Source: Rutpela maculata (lineage: Eukaryota; Arthropoda; Insecta; Coleoptera; Cerambycidae). Taken from it: a stretch of 64,000 bases of DNA. Made by a program: the position numbers and the translations under genes. This document shows, in pieces, positions 10,152 through 20,929 of this stretch (position 1 is its first letter; every line of letters begins with the position of its first letter). Location of the stretch: contig OW386291.2 in the NCBI GenBank assembly GCA_936432065.2, positions 26,203,821 through 26,267,820 on the forward strand. The letters are read 5' to 3'. Under the pieces are notes generated by a model, which did not search any database, had not been told where the DNA came from, and worked only from the letters and a program-made list of their open reading frames with translations.

Positions 10152-11864
10152 ATGCCCGTAACAACAAGAAGTATGGCATCCGATAAACAAATACAGGACT
10201 TATTTGAACAATTCCAAAAAATGACGGCGCAGCAACGGCAGGAAGACAAAGAAGAAAAAACCGAACTGCGAAAGATTATAGAAGACCAAGAAAAGCGGCG
10301 TCAGAAAGAAAAAGAGGATGAAGAAACAAGACGTCAGAAAGAAAAAGAAGAACAAGCAAAGCGACGTCAAGAAGAAAAAGAAGAGCAAGAAACAAGGCGT
10401 CAAGAAGAAAGAGATGAATTAAAGAAAATGATGGAAAATCTGGAAATAAGACGTCAACAAGAAAAAGAAGAACAAGAAAGACGACGTCAAGAGGAGAAAG
10501 AGGAACAAGAAACACGACGTCAAGAGGAGAAAGAGGAACAAGAAAGACGCCAAGAAGAATTAAGGAAAATTCTGCATGAACAAATGAAAATACAGCAGGA
10601 CGCTATCATTTCTGCCAACGAAGAATTAAAGAGTGAAGTCAAAGAAGAGATAAACAAGGTAGAAGAAAAAGTAGGTGAAGTCGAGACAGAAGTCAGTCAA
10701 GTTAAAGAGAAAGTAAACAAGTTTGAAGAAGAAGTCAAAGGAGAAATAGACCGGCTTAAACGACAGTTGACAGATAGAGGAAGCCAGCAGGTAGTATCAT
10801 CAGGTCAGCGACTAAAACCTCCTTCTTTTGACGGCCAAAGTTCCTGGACGACGTACAAGAGGCAGTTTGAGGCAGCAGCGTGTGCAAACAACTGGGATAA
10901 CGAGGAAAAGGTTATGGCCTTAGTTCTAGCGCTAAGAGGCCAAACCTCAGAATTACTTCAGACCATTCCAGTGGAGAAGCAGAGAGACTTCAAAGTTTTA
11001 GAAGCTGCCTTGGACTTGAGATATGGCGACCAACATCTCGCCCAAGTATACCAGGCTCAGCTGAAATCACGTACACAAAAGGCTGGGGAAAGCTTACAAG
11101 AATTTGAAGCTGCGGTAGAGAGACTGGCACACCTGGCATATCCGAGTGCCCCAAGAGAATTTCAAGAACAGTTAACAATGGGGGCCTTTCTGGATGGCAT
11201 AAGGGATGAAGAAGTCAAGCGGGCTCTCAGGTTAACACGACACCAAAGTAGCAGCGAAGCTTTGGTGCGTGCCCTTGAAATAGAGGCTGCCTATAAGGAC
11301 ACTTCACGGTCAAGAGTGCGTGAGGTGACAGTCGAAGAGGCACATTCAGACAAAAAGAACGGTGACCCTATGGACATGAATGAAATGTTCAGTAAACTGT
11401 TGGCTAAACTGGATTCTCTGGGAGAACAGGTTAAGCAACGAAACGGTGGAAAGCCAAGTCAGGGTGGAGGTATCCGATGCTATCAGTGCGGCAAGTTAGG
11501 GCATATTAAGAGAGATTGTCGACAACAAAGCCCGGAGAAGGTAAATGCCGCAGTTGTCGAAGAGTCGTATTGGGATAAAAAGAATCTGGAGACTTTACTG
11601 AGAGACTTGCACAGAATGATAAAGCAATTGCTGGAGAGTTTTTCAGGGAAGCAAAGCAAGCAACCAAGCAGTGGGGAGCCAAGTGGGGGTATTCGATGTT
11701 ACAGCTGTGGAAAATTAGGGCATGTAAGACGAGATTGTCAACAGTGGAACCCTGAGGTTGTACATGCCACTGGAGAAGTGCTGGCTGGTGAAAGCGATGC
11801 CCCCAGGGAAATAAAGGTTTGCCAGCTTCGAAGAATCCCAAGTAGTTTACCATCACAGGGTTGA
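10152..11864 (+). CDS. gag: Gag polyprotein of the Gypsy element
   Basis: An intact 570-residue frame starting MPVTTRSMAS. Residues ~25-210 form a long, highly charged coiled coil built from repeated E/K/R/Q-rich heptads. Residues ~218-380 look like the retrotransposon Gag capsid domain (RLKPPSFDGQ, W, YKRQFE, LQEFE, GAFLDGIRDEEV). Two CCHC zinc knuckles follow, CYQCGKLGHIKRDC near residue 443 and CYSCGKLGHVRRDC near 516, with similar flanks that suggest a local duplication. It should assemble the particle and bind RNA. The start is chosen as the first ATG of the frame, about 360 nt after the primer site. It is the only undamaged retrotransposon protein in the window, consistent with gag-only non-autonomous elements that use a helper's pol. 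Confidence 0.9.
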   Translation: MPVTTRSMASDKQIQDLFEQFQKMTAQQRQEDKEEKTELRKIIEDQEKRRQKEKEDEETRRQKEKEEQAKRRQEEKEEQETRRQEERDELKKMMENLEIRRQQEKEEQERRRQEEKEEQETRRQEEKEEQERRQEELRKILHEQMKIQQDAIISANEELKSEVKEEINKVEEKVGEVETEVSQVKEKVNKFEEEVKGEIDRLKRQLTDRGSQQVVSSGQRLKPPSFDGQSSWTTYKRQFEAAACANNWDNEEKVMALVLALRGQTSELLQTIPVEKQRDFKVLEAALDLRYGDQHLAQVYQAQLKSRTQKAGESLQEFEAAVERLAHLAYPSAPREFQEQLTMGAFLDGIRDEEVKRALRLTRHQSSSEALVRALEIEAAYKDTSRSRVREVTVEEAHSDKKNGDPMDMNEMFSKLLAKLDSLGEQVKQRNGGKPSQGGGIRCYQCGKLGHIKRDCRQQSPEKVNAAVVEESYWDKKNLETLLRDLHRMIKQLLESFSGKQSKQPSSGEPSGGIRCYSCGKLGHVRRDCQQWNPEVVHATGEVLAGESDAPREIKVCQLRRIPSSLPSQG

Positions 11865-12647
11865 GTAAGCGAAACGAAAGAGATTCCAGAGAATTGGACA
11901 AAGAAAGCTTTAAGACAAGAGCAACTGGACGATACGGAAATTGGACCTATATTGCAAGCAAAAGAAAAAGGAACGCGACCAGAATGGAAGGATGTTTCAA
12001 ACAAAGGAATAGGAGTGAAGGCTTTATGGTCACAATGAAGTTCACTTATGGTTGTAGACGGGCTGTTGAGGAGAGCATGGGAAAGCCCGGATGGGAAGCA
12101 GGTTGCCATGCGTTTAGTGATTCCCAGGTGTCGTGTACCAGAAGTACTCCAGAAAGCGCACAATGAAACATCCGGCGGACACATTGGAGTAAACAAGATG
12201 TTGAGTAAAGTACGAGAACGATTCTATTGGGTCAATAGTCGCCAGGATGTGGAGGCTTGGTGTCGAGAATGCAAGAATTGTGCTGCCAATAAGGAACCAC
12301 TATCCGAGAGCAACTATGTGAAAGAAAGTCGAAAACAGCCAAAGAATGACCGAGAACAGATTACCAAAACTGGTAACCGAATGAAGGCTCGTTATGATCG
12401 GAATGCCAGTACAGGAGGATTCAAGGTGGGAGATCGGGTCTGGCTGTACAACCCACAGCGGAAAGAATGGAAGTCCCCGAAGCTTCAACCACCTTGGGAA
12501 GGACCGTATTCAGTCATTACCCGAATTAATGATGTCGTGTACCGGATTCAACGAAGTAAAAAGTCCAAGATGAAGATCGTACATTTGGATAGACTGGCGA
12601 AGTATGTGAAGGAAACTGAATTGCCTGACCGGGACGTTCAGGCTTAA
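11865..12647 (+). pseudogene. pol: Residual Gypsy pol: integrase zinc domain joined to integrase C-terminus
   Basis: A fragment with ENWTKKALRQEQLDDTEIGP is followed by a stop and frame change near 12030. The 12048-12647 frame then holds the H2C2 zinc domain of integrase (AHNETSGGHIGV, CRECKNC). It jumps directly to the C-terminal region (MKARYDRNAS, FKVGDRVWLYNP, PPWEGPYSVI), the GPY/F module. The D,D-35-E catalytic core between them is gone, as are protease, RT and RNase H upstream. At least two large deletions are needed. The open 199-codon frame is probably chance preservation after an in-frame deletion and has no integrase activity. Confidence 0.88.
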
Positions 12648-12658
12648 GGAGGGGGCAG
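12646..12658 (+). other. Polypurine tract of the Gypsy element
   Basis: AAGGAGGGGGCAG directly precedes the 3' LTR, the normal site of plus-strand priming. Confidence 0.85.
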
Positions 12659-13104
12659 TGTAATATGTTGCAACCCCTTGAGATTTAAGGTTATGTTAGT
12701 TGCACTGAAAAGTAGGCACAGAATTCAGTAGTTAGGATGTCTGAATGTGGAAAGAACTTACTAGAAGGTCTAGAGTGATGACATATCTGTTCTGGAACTG
12801 TCTAGAGTATGGTGACGTCATCAGAGAAGCTTCTAGATCTGTCATCTTTAGGTATATAAGGCATGGAGTAAACCAAAAGGAAAGAAGTTAGTGCAGTACT
12901 AATTGTCAGTTGAAATGGTCAGAGAGTAAACACAGTGATAAAGTGACTGAATAACTGAATTGTAATACACAGTGTATTATTAGCCAAGTAAATTATTGGT
13001 TGTAATTAAGTAAGTTAATAAAATAGTGTTTAGTGTTACCCTGTTGTTATAATTTCCGAACCCACGATACAGGGTGTTTACAAAAAGGGTGTAAGCACGT
13101 TACA
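12659..13104 (+). repeat. 3' LTR of the Gypsy element
   Basis: Same length as the 5' LTR. I count about five substitutions, for example C/A in GTTCGG versus GTTAGG and T/C in CATTTTTAGG versus CATCTTTAGG. All promoter-like motifs are retained. Confidence 0.93.
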
Positions 13105-13255
13105 ATATTATATTATCAAAGTTCCATAAACAATTATTTCCACATAGTAGAGTGTAAATATGATATCAAAATGTCTTTCGTTGTGAGAGACTTGGATAGA
13201 AAATCTGGATTTGGAAATAGTGATTCCTTGGGCAGCGGTTTTTTTTAAATTTTGT
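13105..13255 (+). repeat. Dispersed repeat family D, copy 1, right half
   Basis: Starts with the second ATAT of the target duplication and continues AAGTTCCATAAACAATTATT through GAGACTTGGATAG to the GGGCAGCGG end shared with the other two copies. Confidence 0.85.
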
Positions 13256-13944
13256 TTTGTATTTTTAGTGCACATGCGCTAAACTGAATGCCTCTGTTTT
13301 TAGAAATAGCTGAGAAACCCTGTAACTACAACATAAAATAAAAGCCTCTGTATATCATAAGGCTACTAGAGATAATATAAAAATGTATTTAAAATACAAA
13401 CGGGTATGACTACATAAATTTTCGATGCTACACCGGCAATGAAATTTTTATTTGGACATTTTATTATCCTCACTGGTTCGTAACAGTTTCAATCGTTTGT
13501 TTACAACCAAAAATTTTAGATCTTATACTAAGATTATTTTAACTTTTATTAATACAGATGTACCTTTCTCATGTAAACAATTTACATACTGCATTAAGGT
13601 ATTGATAACATACTAAAATGTTTGTGTAAGAACGTAATTTATATTACCTGGCGTTCTAAAGATATTATTGAATTCCAGAAGTAAATGATAGATGTTCCTA
13701 GAAAGATAATTAATACTCTTCGATTTCTAGATAAAATCGTAAACTTTTAAAATATGGCATCCTGTGTGGCAGTAATAGAATTTTAATACAAGTCGATAGG
13801 AGCTCTATATGAATAATTCTCAGCAGCAAGCAGTTTTTGTTGTTAAAAGGAAATAAAATTCACAACGATCAAATACTTATATTTATTCTTGGATATTTGA
13901 ATTTTTTACGATACATCTTAAAGTATATTCTAAATAACACAGGC
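13256..13944. other. AT-rich spacer
   Basis: No coding frame above 60 codons, no hairpin and no known repeat was seen. Confidence 0.45.
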
Positions 13945-14224
13945 TCACAAAAAAAGTGGTCTGTGCTGGGGGTTCTGACCATATCTTGACCTTGTATTTT
14001 GACTTGACTTCACCTTGACTTGACTTGACCTTGTATTTTGAACAAAATGCAAATCTGACCTTAGTTTTTTCCCAGCATGTTTTTTTTTAACACCAAAAAG
14101 CGGATCGTAATATTGCTTACCCAGCTCATTTAAATCAGACTCCAAAAGTGATTCAACTTTAAAACTTCACCCTAACATTGTGGTGCTTCAGTATTGACCT
14201 CATAACTCAAAGAAACCATAACTC

Positions 14225-14930
14225 CTTAACCCCACAACCCTGGGAATCCGAGGAAAATAGTGGGGAATCTTGATGGGGGAGTTAATGAGATTGTGATCTC
14301 GGATCCTTGTGCTTGAGTGTCAGCATCCCATAATCCCGGTACCCTGTAACCCCTTAACTCTGAAGATCCAAAGGAAAAAATTCTGAGTAGTCATAGTCAT
14401 TGACAAATTAGAATCTTGGAATCAAGCACCCTATGGTGCCATATTTCTTTAACGGCAATGCCTCTATCATCATCACCCCATAACCCTGAAGATTCAATAA
14501 AAAAAATAGGAGGCTCTCGATGAAGCAATCAATTAGATTGTGCTCTCAGAACCTTGGTACCTTGTTGCCAAGTAAGCATATAGCGCTCCCTTCTACTACA
14601 TAACCCAGCAATCCCGTAAACTTATAACTTATAAGTTTTGCTGTTCAAGAGCTGGGTCACGGGCTACTCGATTTCAAGATTCCGAGAACACAATCTCATG
14701 AATTCTCCTATTCAAGATTCTTCACATTCTTCTATTATATTCCCAGAGCTATGCAGTTATGGGTTTACGGGGTTACTGGGTTACGTAGTAGTAGGATGTA
14801 CTGCTGGAATATGCTTAATTGCTAACAAGGTTCCGGGGGCTCTCTCTAATATGGGGTTATCAGGATAGAAGGATTACCGTTGAAGGGCTTAGTGCCATAG
14901 GGTGCTTGTTTTCAAGATTCTAATGTCCCC
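14225..14930. mobile_element. Foldback element with a duplicated arm segment
   Basis: The fold centre is at about 14628 (ACTTATAAGT). Blocks at 14532-14560 and 14398-14430 return inverted at 14676-14705 and 14890-14927, including GCACCCTATGGTGCC against GTGCCATAGGGTGC. An extra diverged direct copy of the left arm precedes it at 14225-14395. Short G/C-rich blocks such as ACCCCATAACCCTG recur. No protein is encoded. Confidence 0.7.
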
Positions 14931-15132
14931 CGTTATTGAAGGTGAACTAGCTGGAAGAGGTTGCACATCGCCCCACCAGAGAAGGAAAAAGGCTAGGGTA
15001 TAAAATGTTCACCTCCAACAGAATTAAATGGGCGGTGTCGAGCTTTAAGCCCTTTAAATCGCCTGGCAGGGACGACACCTTCCCTGCCATGTTTCAACAC
15101 GGCATCAAGGAACTTATCCCCGCCTGAGAAGC

Positions 15133-15738
15133 ATGTTTAAAGCAAGCTATTCTCTTGCGTATATTCCGCAAGCGCGGAGGGAAGTTAAGGTGGCGTTTAT
15201 TCCAAAGATAGGCAGACGCCCATCAGAGGAACCAAAATCATATCGCCCCATTAGCCTAACCCCTTTTCTCCTGAAAGCAATGGAGAAAATACTAGACGAA
15301 CATGTCAGAAGCAAAACGTTCACACGGGCCCCGCTTCATCCAAAACAATTTGCCTACCAATTTGTCAAATCGACAGTAAATGCTCTATATGGCCCGATCA
15401 AACGCATTGAAAAGACATTAGCTACAAAGGAAGGGTCTATGTGTGCATTCATAGATATAGAGGGTGCATTTGATAACACCTCATATGAGTCCATACAAAG
15501 AGCCCCATGGATACAATCCATGTTAAGTAGTCTAATAATTACTACGGATATGGGGGGGAGGGGGGGTGAGTCCGCCACGGTGGTTGCGGCCAAGGGCTGT
15601 CCACAAGGTGGAGTTCTATCGCCCCTGCTGTGGTCAATGGTGGTGGATGACCTCCTCCATAAACTGAGTAATTCTGGCTTCAACGTTCAAGGCTATGCCG
15701 ATGACCTTGTTCTTACTGTAATAGACATGAGTTTATGA
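15133..15738 (+). pseudogene. Reverse transcriptase core fragment (201 codons)
   Basis: Open frame with RT motifs in order: KVAFIPKIGR, SYRPISLTPFLLKAMEK, CAFIDIEGAFDN (first catalytic Asp), GCPQGGVLSPLLW and GYADDLVL (catalytic Asp pair). The catalytic residues are therefore present. The frame ends at a stop soon after YADD and the continuation is shifted, at 15735-16013 (KTAIVRF, VKYLGIIL). The start is only the first ATG. Real homology begins about 125 nt earlier in another frame. Confidence 0.85.
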
Positions 15739-16393
15739 TTTCAAATCTCATGCAAATCACCTCAAACAAAATATCCAAATGGTGCTCGCTGAAGGGCCTC
15801 AGCGTCAATCCGAGCAAAACAGCTATTGTTCGGTTTACCAAAAGGAGAAAACTAAGTTTAAGAGTTCCTATGCTAAACGGAAGAGTGCTGAATTTTTCCA
15901 GTGAAGTTAAATATCTAGGAATAATCCTGTTTCAAAGACTTACATGGAACTCACACCTAGAAAGAACACTTTCCAACTGTGAACGTGCCGCGGGCTGTTT
16001 GGTAAGACTCTAAAACAGAAGACAATCTACTGATCCTAACGGTTGTGTCCCACAGCAGCTATGGAGGCAATGCTAGGCCTGCTTCCTCTACATCTGTATG
16101 TAAGGAAGGAGGCAGCACTTAGTGCCCTAAGGCTGCAGCAGGTACACTCTTTCAAACCAGGAGACCTGGTTGGTCACCTAAGGATTGTACAAACAGTTAA
16201 ACTGGAATCTGTGAACAAACCCACTTACTCTATGCCAATTAAGCGGGACTTTGACTGCCCGTTTGGTGTGTTAATCGAGAGCCACCAGACGAGCAGAGTC
16301 GAAGACCTGCAGTTGGAGAAGGGATCACTCATCTGGTACACAGATAGATCGAAGATAGCTGAAGGGGTTTGGCGTGGGGGTAGCGGGGCCTAA
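15735..16393 (+). pseudogene. RT thumb region and N-terminal RNase H piece of the same element
   Basis: 15735-16013 continues the RT with SVNPSKTAIVRFTKRRK and EVKYLGIILFQRLTW. 16043-16393 reads AMLGLLPLHLYVRKEAALSALRL, the usual linker, and ends in LIWYTDRSK, where the RNase H motif YTDGSK has R for G. A stop follows shortly. Confidence 0.8.
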
Positions 16394-16489
16394 CTGCATG
16401 CTATCCAGAGCCTTAGGCAAGACCCCAACCATCTTCCAAGCAGAAATCTATGCTATAGACCTACCTATGTGCCCAGGAATGCATAAATA

Positions 16490-17080
16490 AAGGCGGCATT
16501 CGAAGGGCAAAGATCTACTCTCAGACAGCCAGGCAGCGCTAAAAGCTCTCAGGTCTTACACCTTCGAGTCTAAAATTGCCTGGAAATGTAGACAATCCCT
16601 GAAGCAAGTGGCAAAAAACAACAAGGTTACCTTGATGTGGGTTCCAGGGCACGAGGGAATAGAACGAAACGAATTAATCAGCCTTGCAAAAGAAAAAAAA
16701 GTGCAGAAGCCCCATTCTTTGGACCCGAACCGTTTTGTGGCTTATCTAAAGGACACATAATGGAGGAGGTCCTAAAATGGGAAAAGGAATAAGAGTCCCA
16801 CTGGAGGAATACTCCGGGCCAAAGACAAACGATTAGTGATGAACTTTTATCACTAATTCGTCAAAGAATGCCACAAGGCTTCTCGAACTCGAAAAGTCCG
16901 ACTTAAAGCTGATGACAGGCCTTTTAACAGGCCATTGCCCCTTAAGATACCATCTTAAGGACATGGGCAAGGCAGACAACGATATGTGCAGATACTGCGA
17001 TTCTACAATAGAAACTGCGGAACATATTCTTTGCAAATGCAAAATACCTAGAAAAGATGGAACTAACGCCTGAAGACATA
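16490..17080 (+). pseudogene. RNase H remainder and C-terminal zinc finger
   Basis: Frame pieces give AKIYSDSQAALKALR and VTLMWVPGHEGIERNELI (RNase H motifs). After a break come GHCPLRYHLKDMGK and MCRYCDSTIETAEHILCKC, a Cys-Cys-His-Cys finger found at the end of many R1/I-type polymerases. Several stops intervene. Confidence 0.8.
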
Positions 17081-17155
17081 GGGAAATTATCCTCCAGGAA
17101 AATCACAAGCTTTATAAAAAGCTTGAGAGTCCTGGGCAACAACTAATTGTAGGGT

Positions 17156-18151
17156 AAATCACAAAAGATCTTTTCAGGTCGAGGTGAAGTAGGGCTGAAA
17201 AAGCGATCCCTTGGACAATCTACAATCCATTTTCTTCGTTGAATCTTCAGAATGACTGACAGTCCATTAAAACAGAATATCAATAAAAAAAGTGAAATGT
17301 CAACCGAATTATGCAAAAGTGGGCGTTCTCCTGTTTAATTTGTTTGCACTCTGATAATATAACTTGATCTGAAATTTAATTTATATTTTTTTTACATACC
17401 TTGTCAATACAGGTATTTGTCTCTTATTAGCAAGGCCTTATTTGATTTATATAGAATGTTTGAAGTATGCTGGACGTTGTAGAAACACATATCATCTAGT
17501 ACTCCCATAAGTCAGGTGGTAAGGAAAGCAACTTACGCATAAATTACTAATTTGACAACGTTTATTTATGTATGCTTGTAATTATCTTTGATAATATCTA
17601 TATAAACAATATGAAACGTATGCGCTGCCTCAGGGAATGTGGCAACATAATGATCTAAATTGTCTTGCTAATGTAACTGTTTAAGACAATTCCTGTATAA
17701 TTATAATTTATATATTTATTGCACTGTACAACATGCCGAAGTGAAAATTCAATAAATATAGGGATTAATATAATATCGCTTCACATCACTGTGCAACTCT
17801 TGATGCAATTTTAATTTCAATGGTTTTGTCATAATGACTGACTGACTGACTTGGTTAGTCAGTGTTTAGCAGGTGAACGCAAAATTAAAATGTCGAGAAA
17901 CGGTAATATCTCAATTAAAAATAATTTTATAAATATCTTGTTTATATTTCACGTAAAATTTTCGTACTAAAGTACACAAAATTACATTTTATAAATATAA
18001 AATTGATTGCCATTTACAATGTGTCTCTCCTCACAATAAGTACATTTACATGACTGGACTGCAGTGGGTAAAATAAGACAATCACTGAATAGAGTAATAA
18101 ATTGGTGGCAAATCAAAAAGTGCACACAAATGTTGTTGGTCAAAATTCTCC
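17156..18151. other. AT-rich spacer
   Basis: Contains a short GACT tetranucleotide run near 17836-17852. No coding or RNA feature was recognised. Confidence 0.4.
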
Positions 18152-19453
18152 CCACCCTTCTACTCCTTTTTACCTGTATGTACCCTGTATGGGGGTAAAA
18201 GCGCTCATATGTATTTAACATGTATCTTTCATCACAGTAAAAAATATCAGTCGAAGGCGGTGCAAAAATCATTCTACCCTCTGTTTTTCCGCCCCTTTAC
18301 GGGGTGATTCTCAATAAAGCGGCTGCACAGCGGTATCCAAAAAAAGCGGTTCCAAAAAAATATATGGAACCACTCAGATGAGTAGTACATCTCAAAAAAG
18401 GTGCAGCAATGACTGTGAGCCAATCCCTGACCATTTTCCAATCCTTTCGAAGGGTGAAAATCACTTTCACTGCTGCACAGTGGTGTCTGTCTGAAAAAGA
18501 AAGTAATGAAACTACTCAGTTGAGCAGCAGGCCGCAAAAGATGATGTAGCAATTATTATGAGCTACCCCATAACGCTTTCCATCCCTTACGGGGCTTCAC
18601 CTCTGCACAGCAATATATTTCTGGAAAAAAATTGATGGACCCACTCAGATGAGTACTACATCTGTGAAAAAGGTGTAGCAATTACTCTGAGTCATTCCCT
18701 AACTCTTTTGTGCCTCTCACGGTGGTAACAATAACTAGAAGAACGTCTATTCGGATATTCTTTGACGAACATGGTTAAGCAAAAAAATTTATTAAAAAAG
18801 TTTCCTTTAATGTGTTTTTCTTGTTTTCCTTATTCTAGAATAGGGTTGGAGGAATCTTTAAAGGAGTTGCCAACTCTCTGAAGATAAATAACACTATGAA
18901 ATTCAGGAAATATAACAAATATTCTACTGTGATTTTGTGACCGTTGATATACTTATCATTGTTTGAATAAGATAATACAGTATTTTATTAGGCCATACTC
19001 AAAAAAACATTTTTGTACTTTTTATCAGCCGTTTAATGGATTCTCACAACCGGAGCGCTGCACCTTTTTTTTGAGATGTACTACTCATCTGAATGACTCC
19101 ATATTTTTTTGGAACAAAGGTACCACTTTATTGAAAATCATCCCATAAATTGGTGAAAAATAGTTAAGGTGTATTTCAGAGTAATTTCTGCAGCGCCTTT
19201 TAAAGTTATCTGCTCAACTGAGCGTTATATGATTTTTTTGGACCAAAGATACCGATATGCAATCGTGAAAGCGATTTTCACCTCCCGGAAGAGGTGGAAA
19301 AGGGTGGAAAGGTGTTTAAATGTAAGTAAGATCCTTCGAGTGCGGTTTTTTACCGTGCTAAAACATACAAGCTTTTTTCTAAAGAAATGTAGATGTTAAA
19401 TGCACACTAGCGCTTTCATCACCAAAGAGGGTAAAAAACGGTAGAAGGGTGTG
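18152..19453. mobile_element. Foldback element with ~135-bp tandem subrepeats
   Basis: The ends CACCCTTCTAC (18152) and GTAGAAGGGTG (near 19441) are inverted, and the arms pair inward through AAAGCGCT and TTTAACATGTA-like blocks. From 18310 to 18720 about three tandem units repeat CACTCAGATGAGTAGTACAT, GGTGCAGCAAT and a G/C-rich CCTTTACGGGG segment. At 19040-19330 the same motifs appear inverted (GAGATGTACTACTCATCTGA). The middle, 18780-19030, is unique AT-rich sequence. No protein is encoded. Confidence 0.78.
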
Positions 19454-19611
19454 TTTTTGGGGCTCGTACCCATTGAGATTTTTGAACTACTGGATCAGTA
19501 GGACAACCAACATATTAAAAATTGGAGAAATTTGACGCATACGGGATTTCTATTTGTGGTAAAAAAACTTGATGAGATTCATTCAACAAATTCATTTCAA
19601 TATCATATAAA

Positions 19612-20345
19612 AAAAAACCGCTGCCCAAGGAATCACTACTTCCAGGATCCTCTATCCAAGTCACTCACAACGAAAAAACTTTGTATGTGAAAATAATTGT
19701 TTATGGAACTTTAATAATATAATATTTGAAATCCTCTACCCCAAAAACCCATAAAACGATACCCCACATCGGTAGTGGGGTGGGGGTGGTGATAGGGGGG
19801 TGGTAGTGGGGGGTGGATGAAGTAAAAAAATATTTTGAGGTTTCTGGTTCCTGTACAGGCACTAAATCACATTTTTTTTTCATCCCCTTTAATAAGGAGG
19901 TGGGGGTAGTAATATGGGTGGCTAATGCCAAATTTTTTTTTGAGACCTCAGCTTCTCTTGTATATACTAAATACCAATTTCATGGACTCCTACCTGCTTG
20001 ATTTAGCCATTTACCCCAAATTTACCCCAATTTACCCCCCAACCTTTCGACGGAACAAGATGAAAATATAATCTAGTTCTAGATCTCGTTAAAGTACATA
20101 TGTGTACCAAATTTCAAGTCAATATCTTAAACGGTTTCAGAGTAAACGTGCGCACAAAAAAAAGTTACAGACAGACAGACCGACAGACAGACCGACAGAC
20201 AGACAGACAGACCGACAGACAGACAGAAATTTTTTTTTCGCTCAAACTTAAAATCTCGACGTTTCATGACATTTTAAGCCTATTTGGACAATAAAAAATT
20301 TTAAAAATTTTTTTGTCGTTACTATACTTCCACTGGACGTGGAAG
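19612..20345 (-). repeat. Dispersed repeat family D, copy 2 (inverted)
   Basis: Reverse-orientation copy of the repeat at 8764-13255: it begins CCGCTGCCCAAGGAATCAC, contains the intact site TAATATAATATTTGAAATC where copy 1 holds the Gypsy element, and includes a CAGA microsatellite at 20166-20227. It ends near ACTTCCACTGGACGTGGAAG. No coding capacity. Confidence 0.85.
20166..20227. repeat. (CAGA)n microsatellite
   Basis: Tandem CAGACAGA/CCGACAGA run inside repeat D, the complement of the run at 8866-8925. Confidence 0.9.
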
Positions 20346-20532
20346 TAATAAGTTAAGTAAAATAAATGTGAACATGAATAATCTGTATTAATGAAAGTAA
20401 ATTAATGTATTAATTTAAGCAGGAATTAATAATTTGCTAGTACATTAAAATATCATACGATTACAGAGTAACTATATATACGTTGACATGAACCCGGCAT
20501 TTTGATGGCAATACAAGTGTATGTTTACATTT

Positions 20533-20918
20533 TTTTATCTTTTTATTTAACGTCGGCCTATTTCCGCTACCAGGCCTATCATCTACGCTAGGAGACGAGC
20601 TACCCCCAACCTGGAAATTTGCCGAACCTCTTCTCGTAATAAGAGTGGGGATCTTTTACTTGCCTAACATTTAATAGACAAGGGATCGCCTGCTTCCCCT
20701 CATCCCCTCCGAAGGATGGTATATCCACTACGTAATCCTCGTCTTGAAATTACATAGCTTCCGCGTATACGCTGATTACAAGCCGCTAGAAGGTGGGACG
20801 AGATCACTGTGTTTCCCAGGATGGATTTCACCCATCCAAGTACTAACCGCGCTGAACGTTGCTTCAGTGGAATATCGAAATACAATCACACTCAAGACAC
20901 CTCTACGCTCGCCTCTGG
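20533..20918 (-). mobile_element. 5S-rRNA-derived SINE, copy 1
   Basis: On the minus strand the head resembles the 3' half of 5S rRNA: GCGCGGTTAGTACTTGGATGGG, the internal control region used by TFIIIA and RNA polymerase III (near 20825-20860). The body follows and an A-rich tail, read as T runs at 20533-20560 on the plus strand, closes it. The flanks carry the duplication TGTTTACATTT (20522-20532 and 20919-20929). This is the layout of SINE3-type elements, which borrow a LINE's machinery. Not a functional 5S gene, because the 5' half differs. Confidence 0.88.
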
Positions 20919-20929
20919 TGTTTACATTT

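Larger units (their letters stand above)
9327..13104 (+). mobile_element. Internally deleted Gypsy-type LTR retrotransposon
   Basis: Two 446-bp LTRs (9327-9772 and 12659-13104) start TG and end CA and differ at about five positions by eye. A leucine-tRNA-type primer site follows the left LTR and a purine tract precedes the right LTR. The flanking 4-bp duplication ATAT (9323-9326 and 13105-13108) is supported by the uninterrupted site in repeat D near 36622-36640. Between the LTRs are a complete gag frame and pieces of integrase. Protease, RT, RNase H and the integrase catalytic core are missing. The element can therefore move only with enzymes supplied by a relative. High LTR similarity indicates recent insertion. 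Confidence 0.93.
14941..17155 (+). mobile_element. 5'-truncated non-LTR retrotransposon of R1/LOA/I type, decayed
   Basis: Pieces of one polymerase follow in order on the plus strand: the start of the RT domain (15008-15130, with SFKPFKSPGRDD), the RT core, the thumb region, an RNase H domain and a terminal CCHC finger. An RNase H after RT is known from the I/LOA group. Endonuclease and ORF1 are lacking. Stops and frame changes interrupt it at least four times, so it is inactive. Confidence 0.8.

Noticed and set aside
10200..10515. Minus-strand hydrophobic frames opposite gag
   Set aside because: They are the antisense of the E/K/R-rich coiled coil, which naturally yields long F/L-rich shadow frames.
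8866..20227. Tetranucleotide arrays as CRISPR repeats
   Set aside because: The units are 4-8 bp with no spacers. These are microsatellites in a eukaryotic sequence.
20825..20860. Functional 5S rRNA gene
   Set aside because: Only the 3' half resembles 5S rRNA. The 5' half does not, and the unit has a SINE body, poly-A tail and target duplications.
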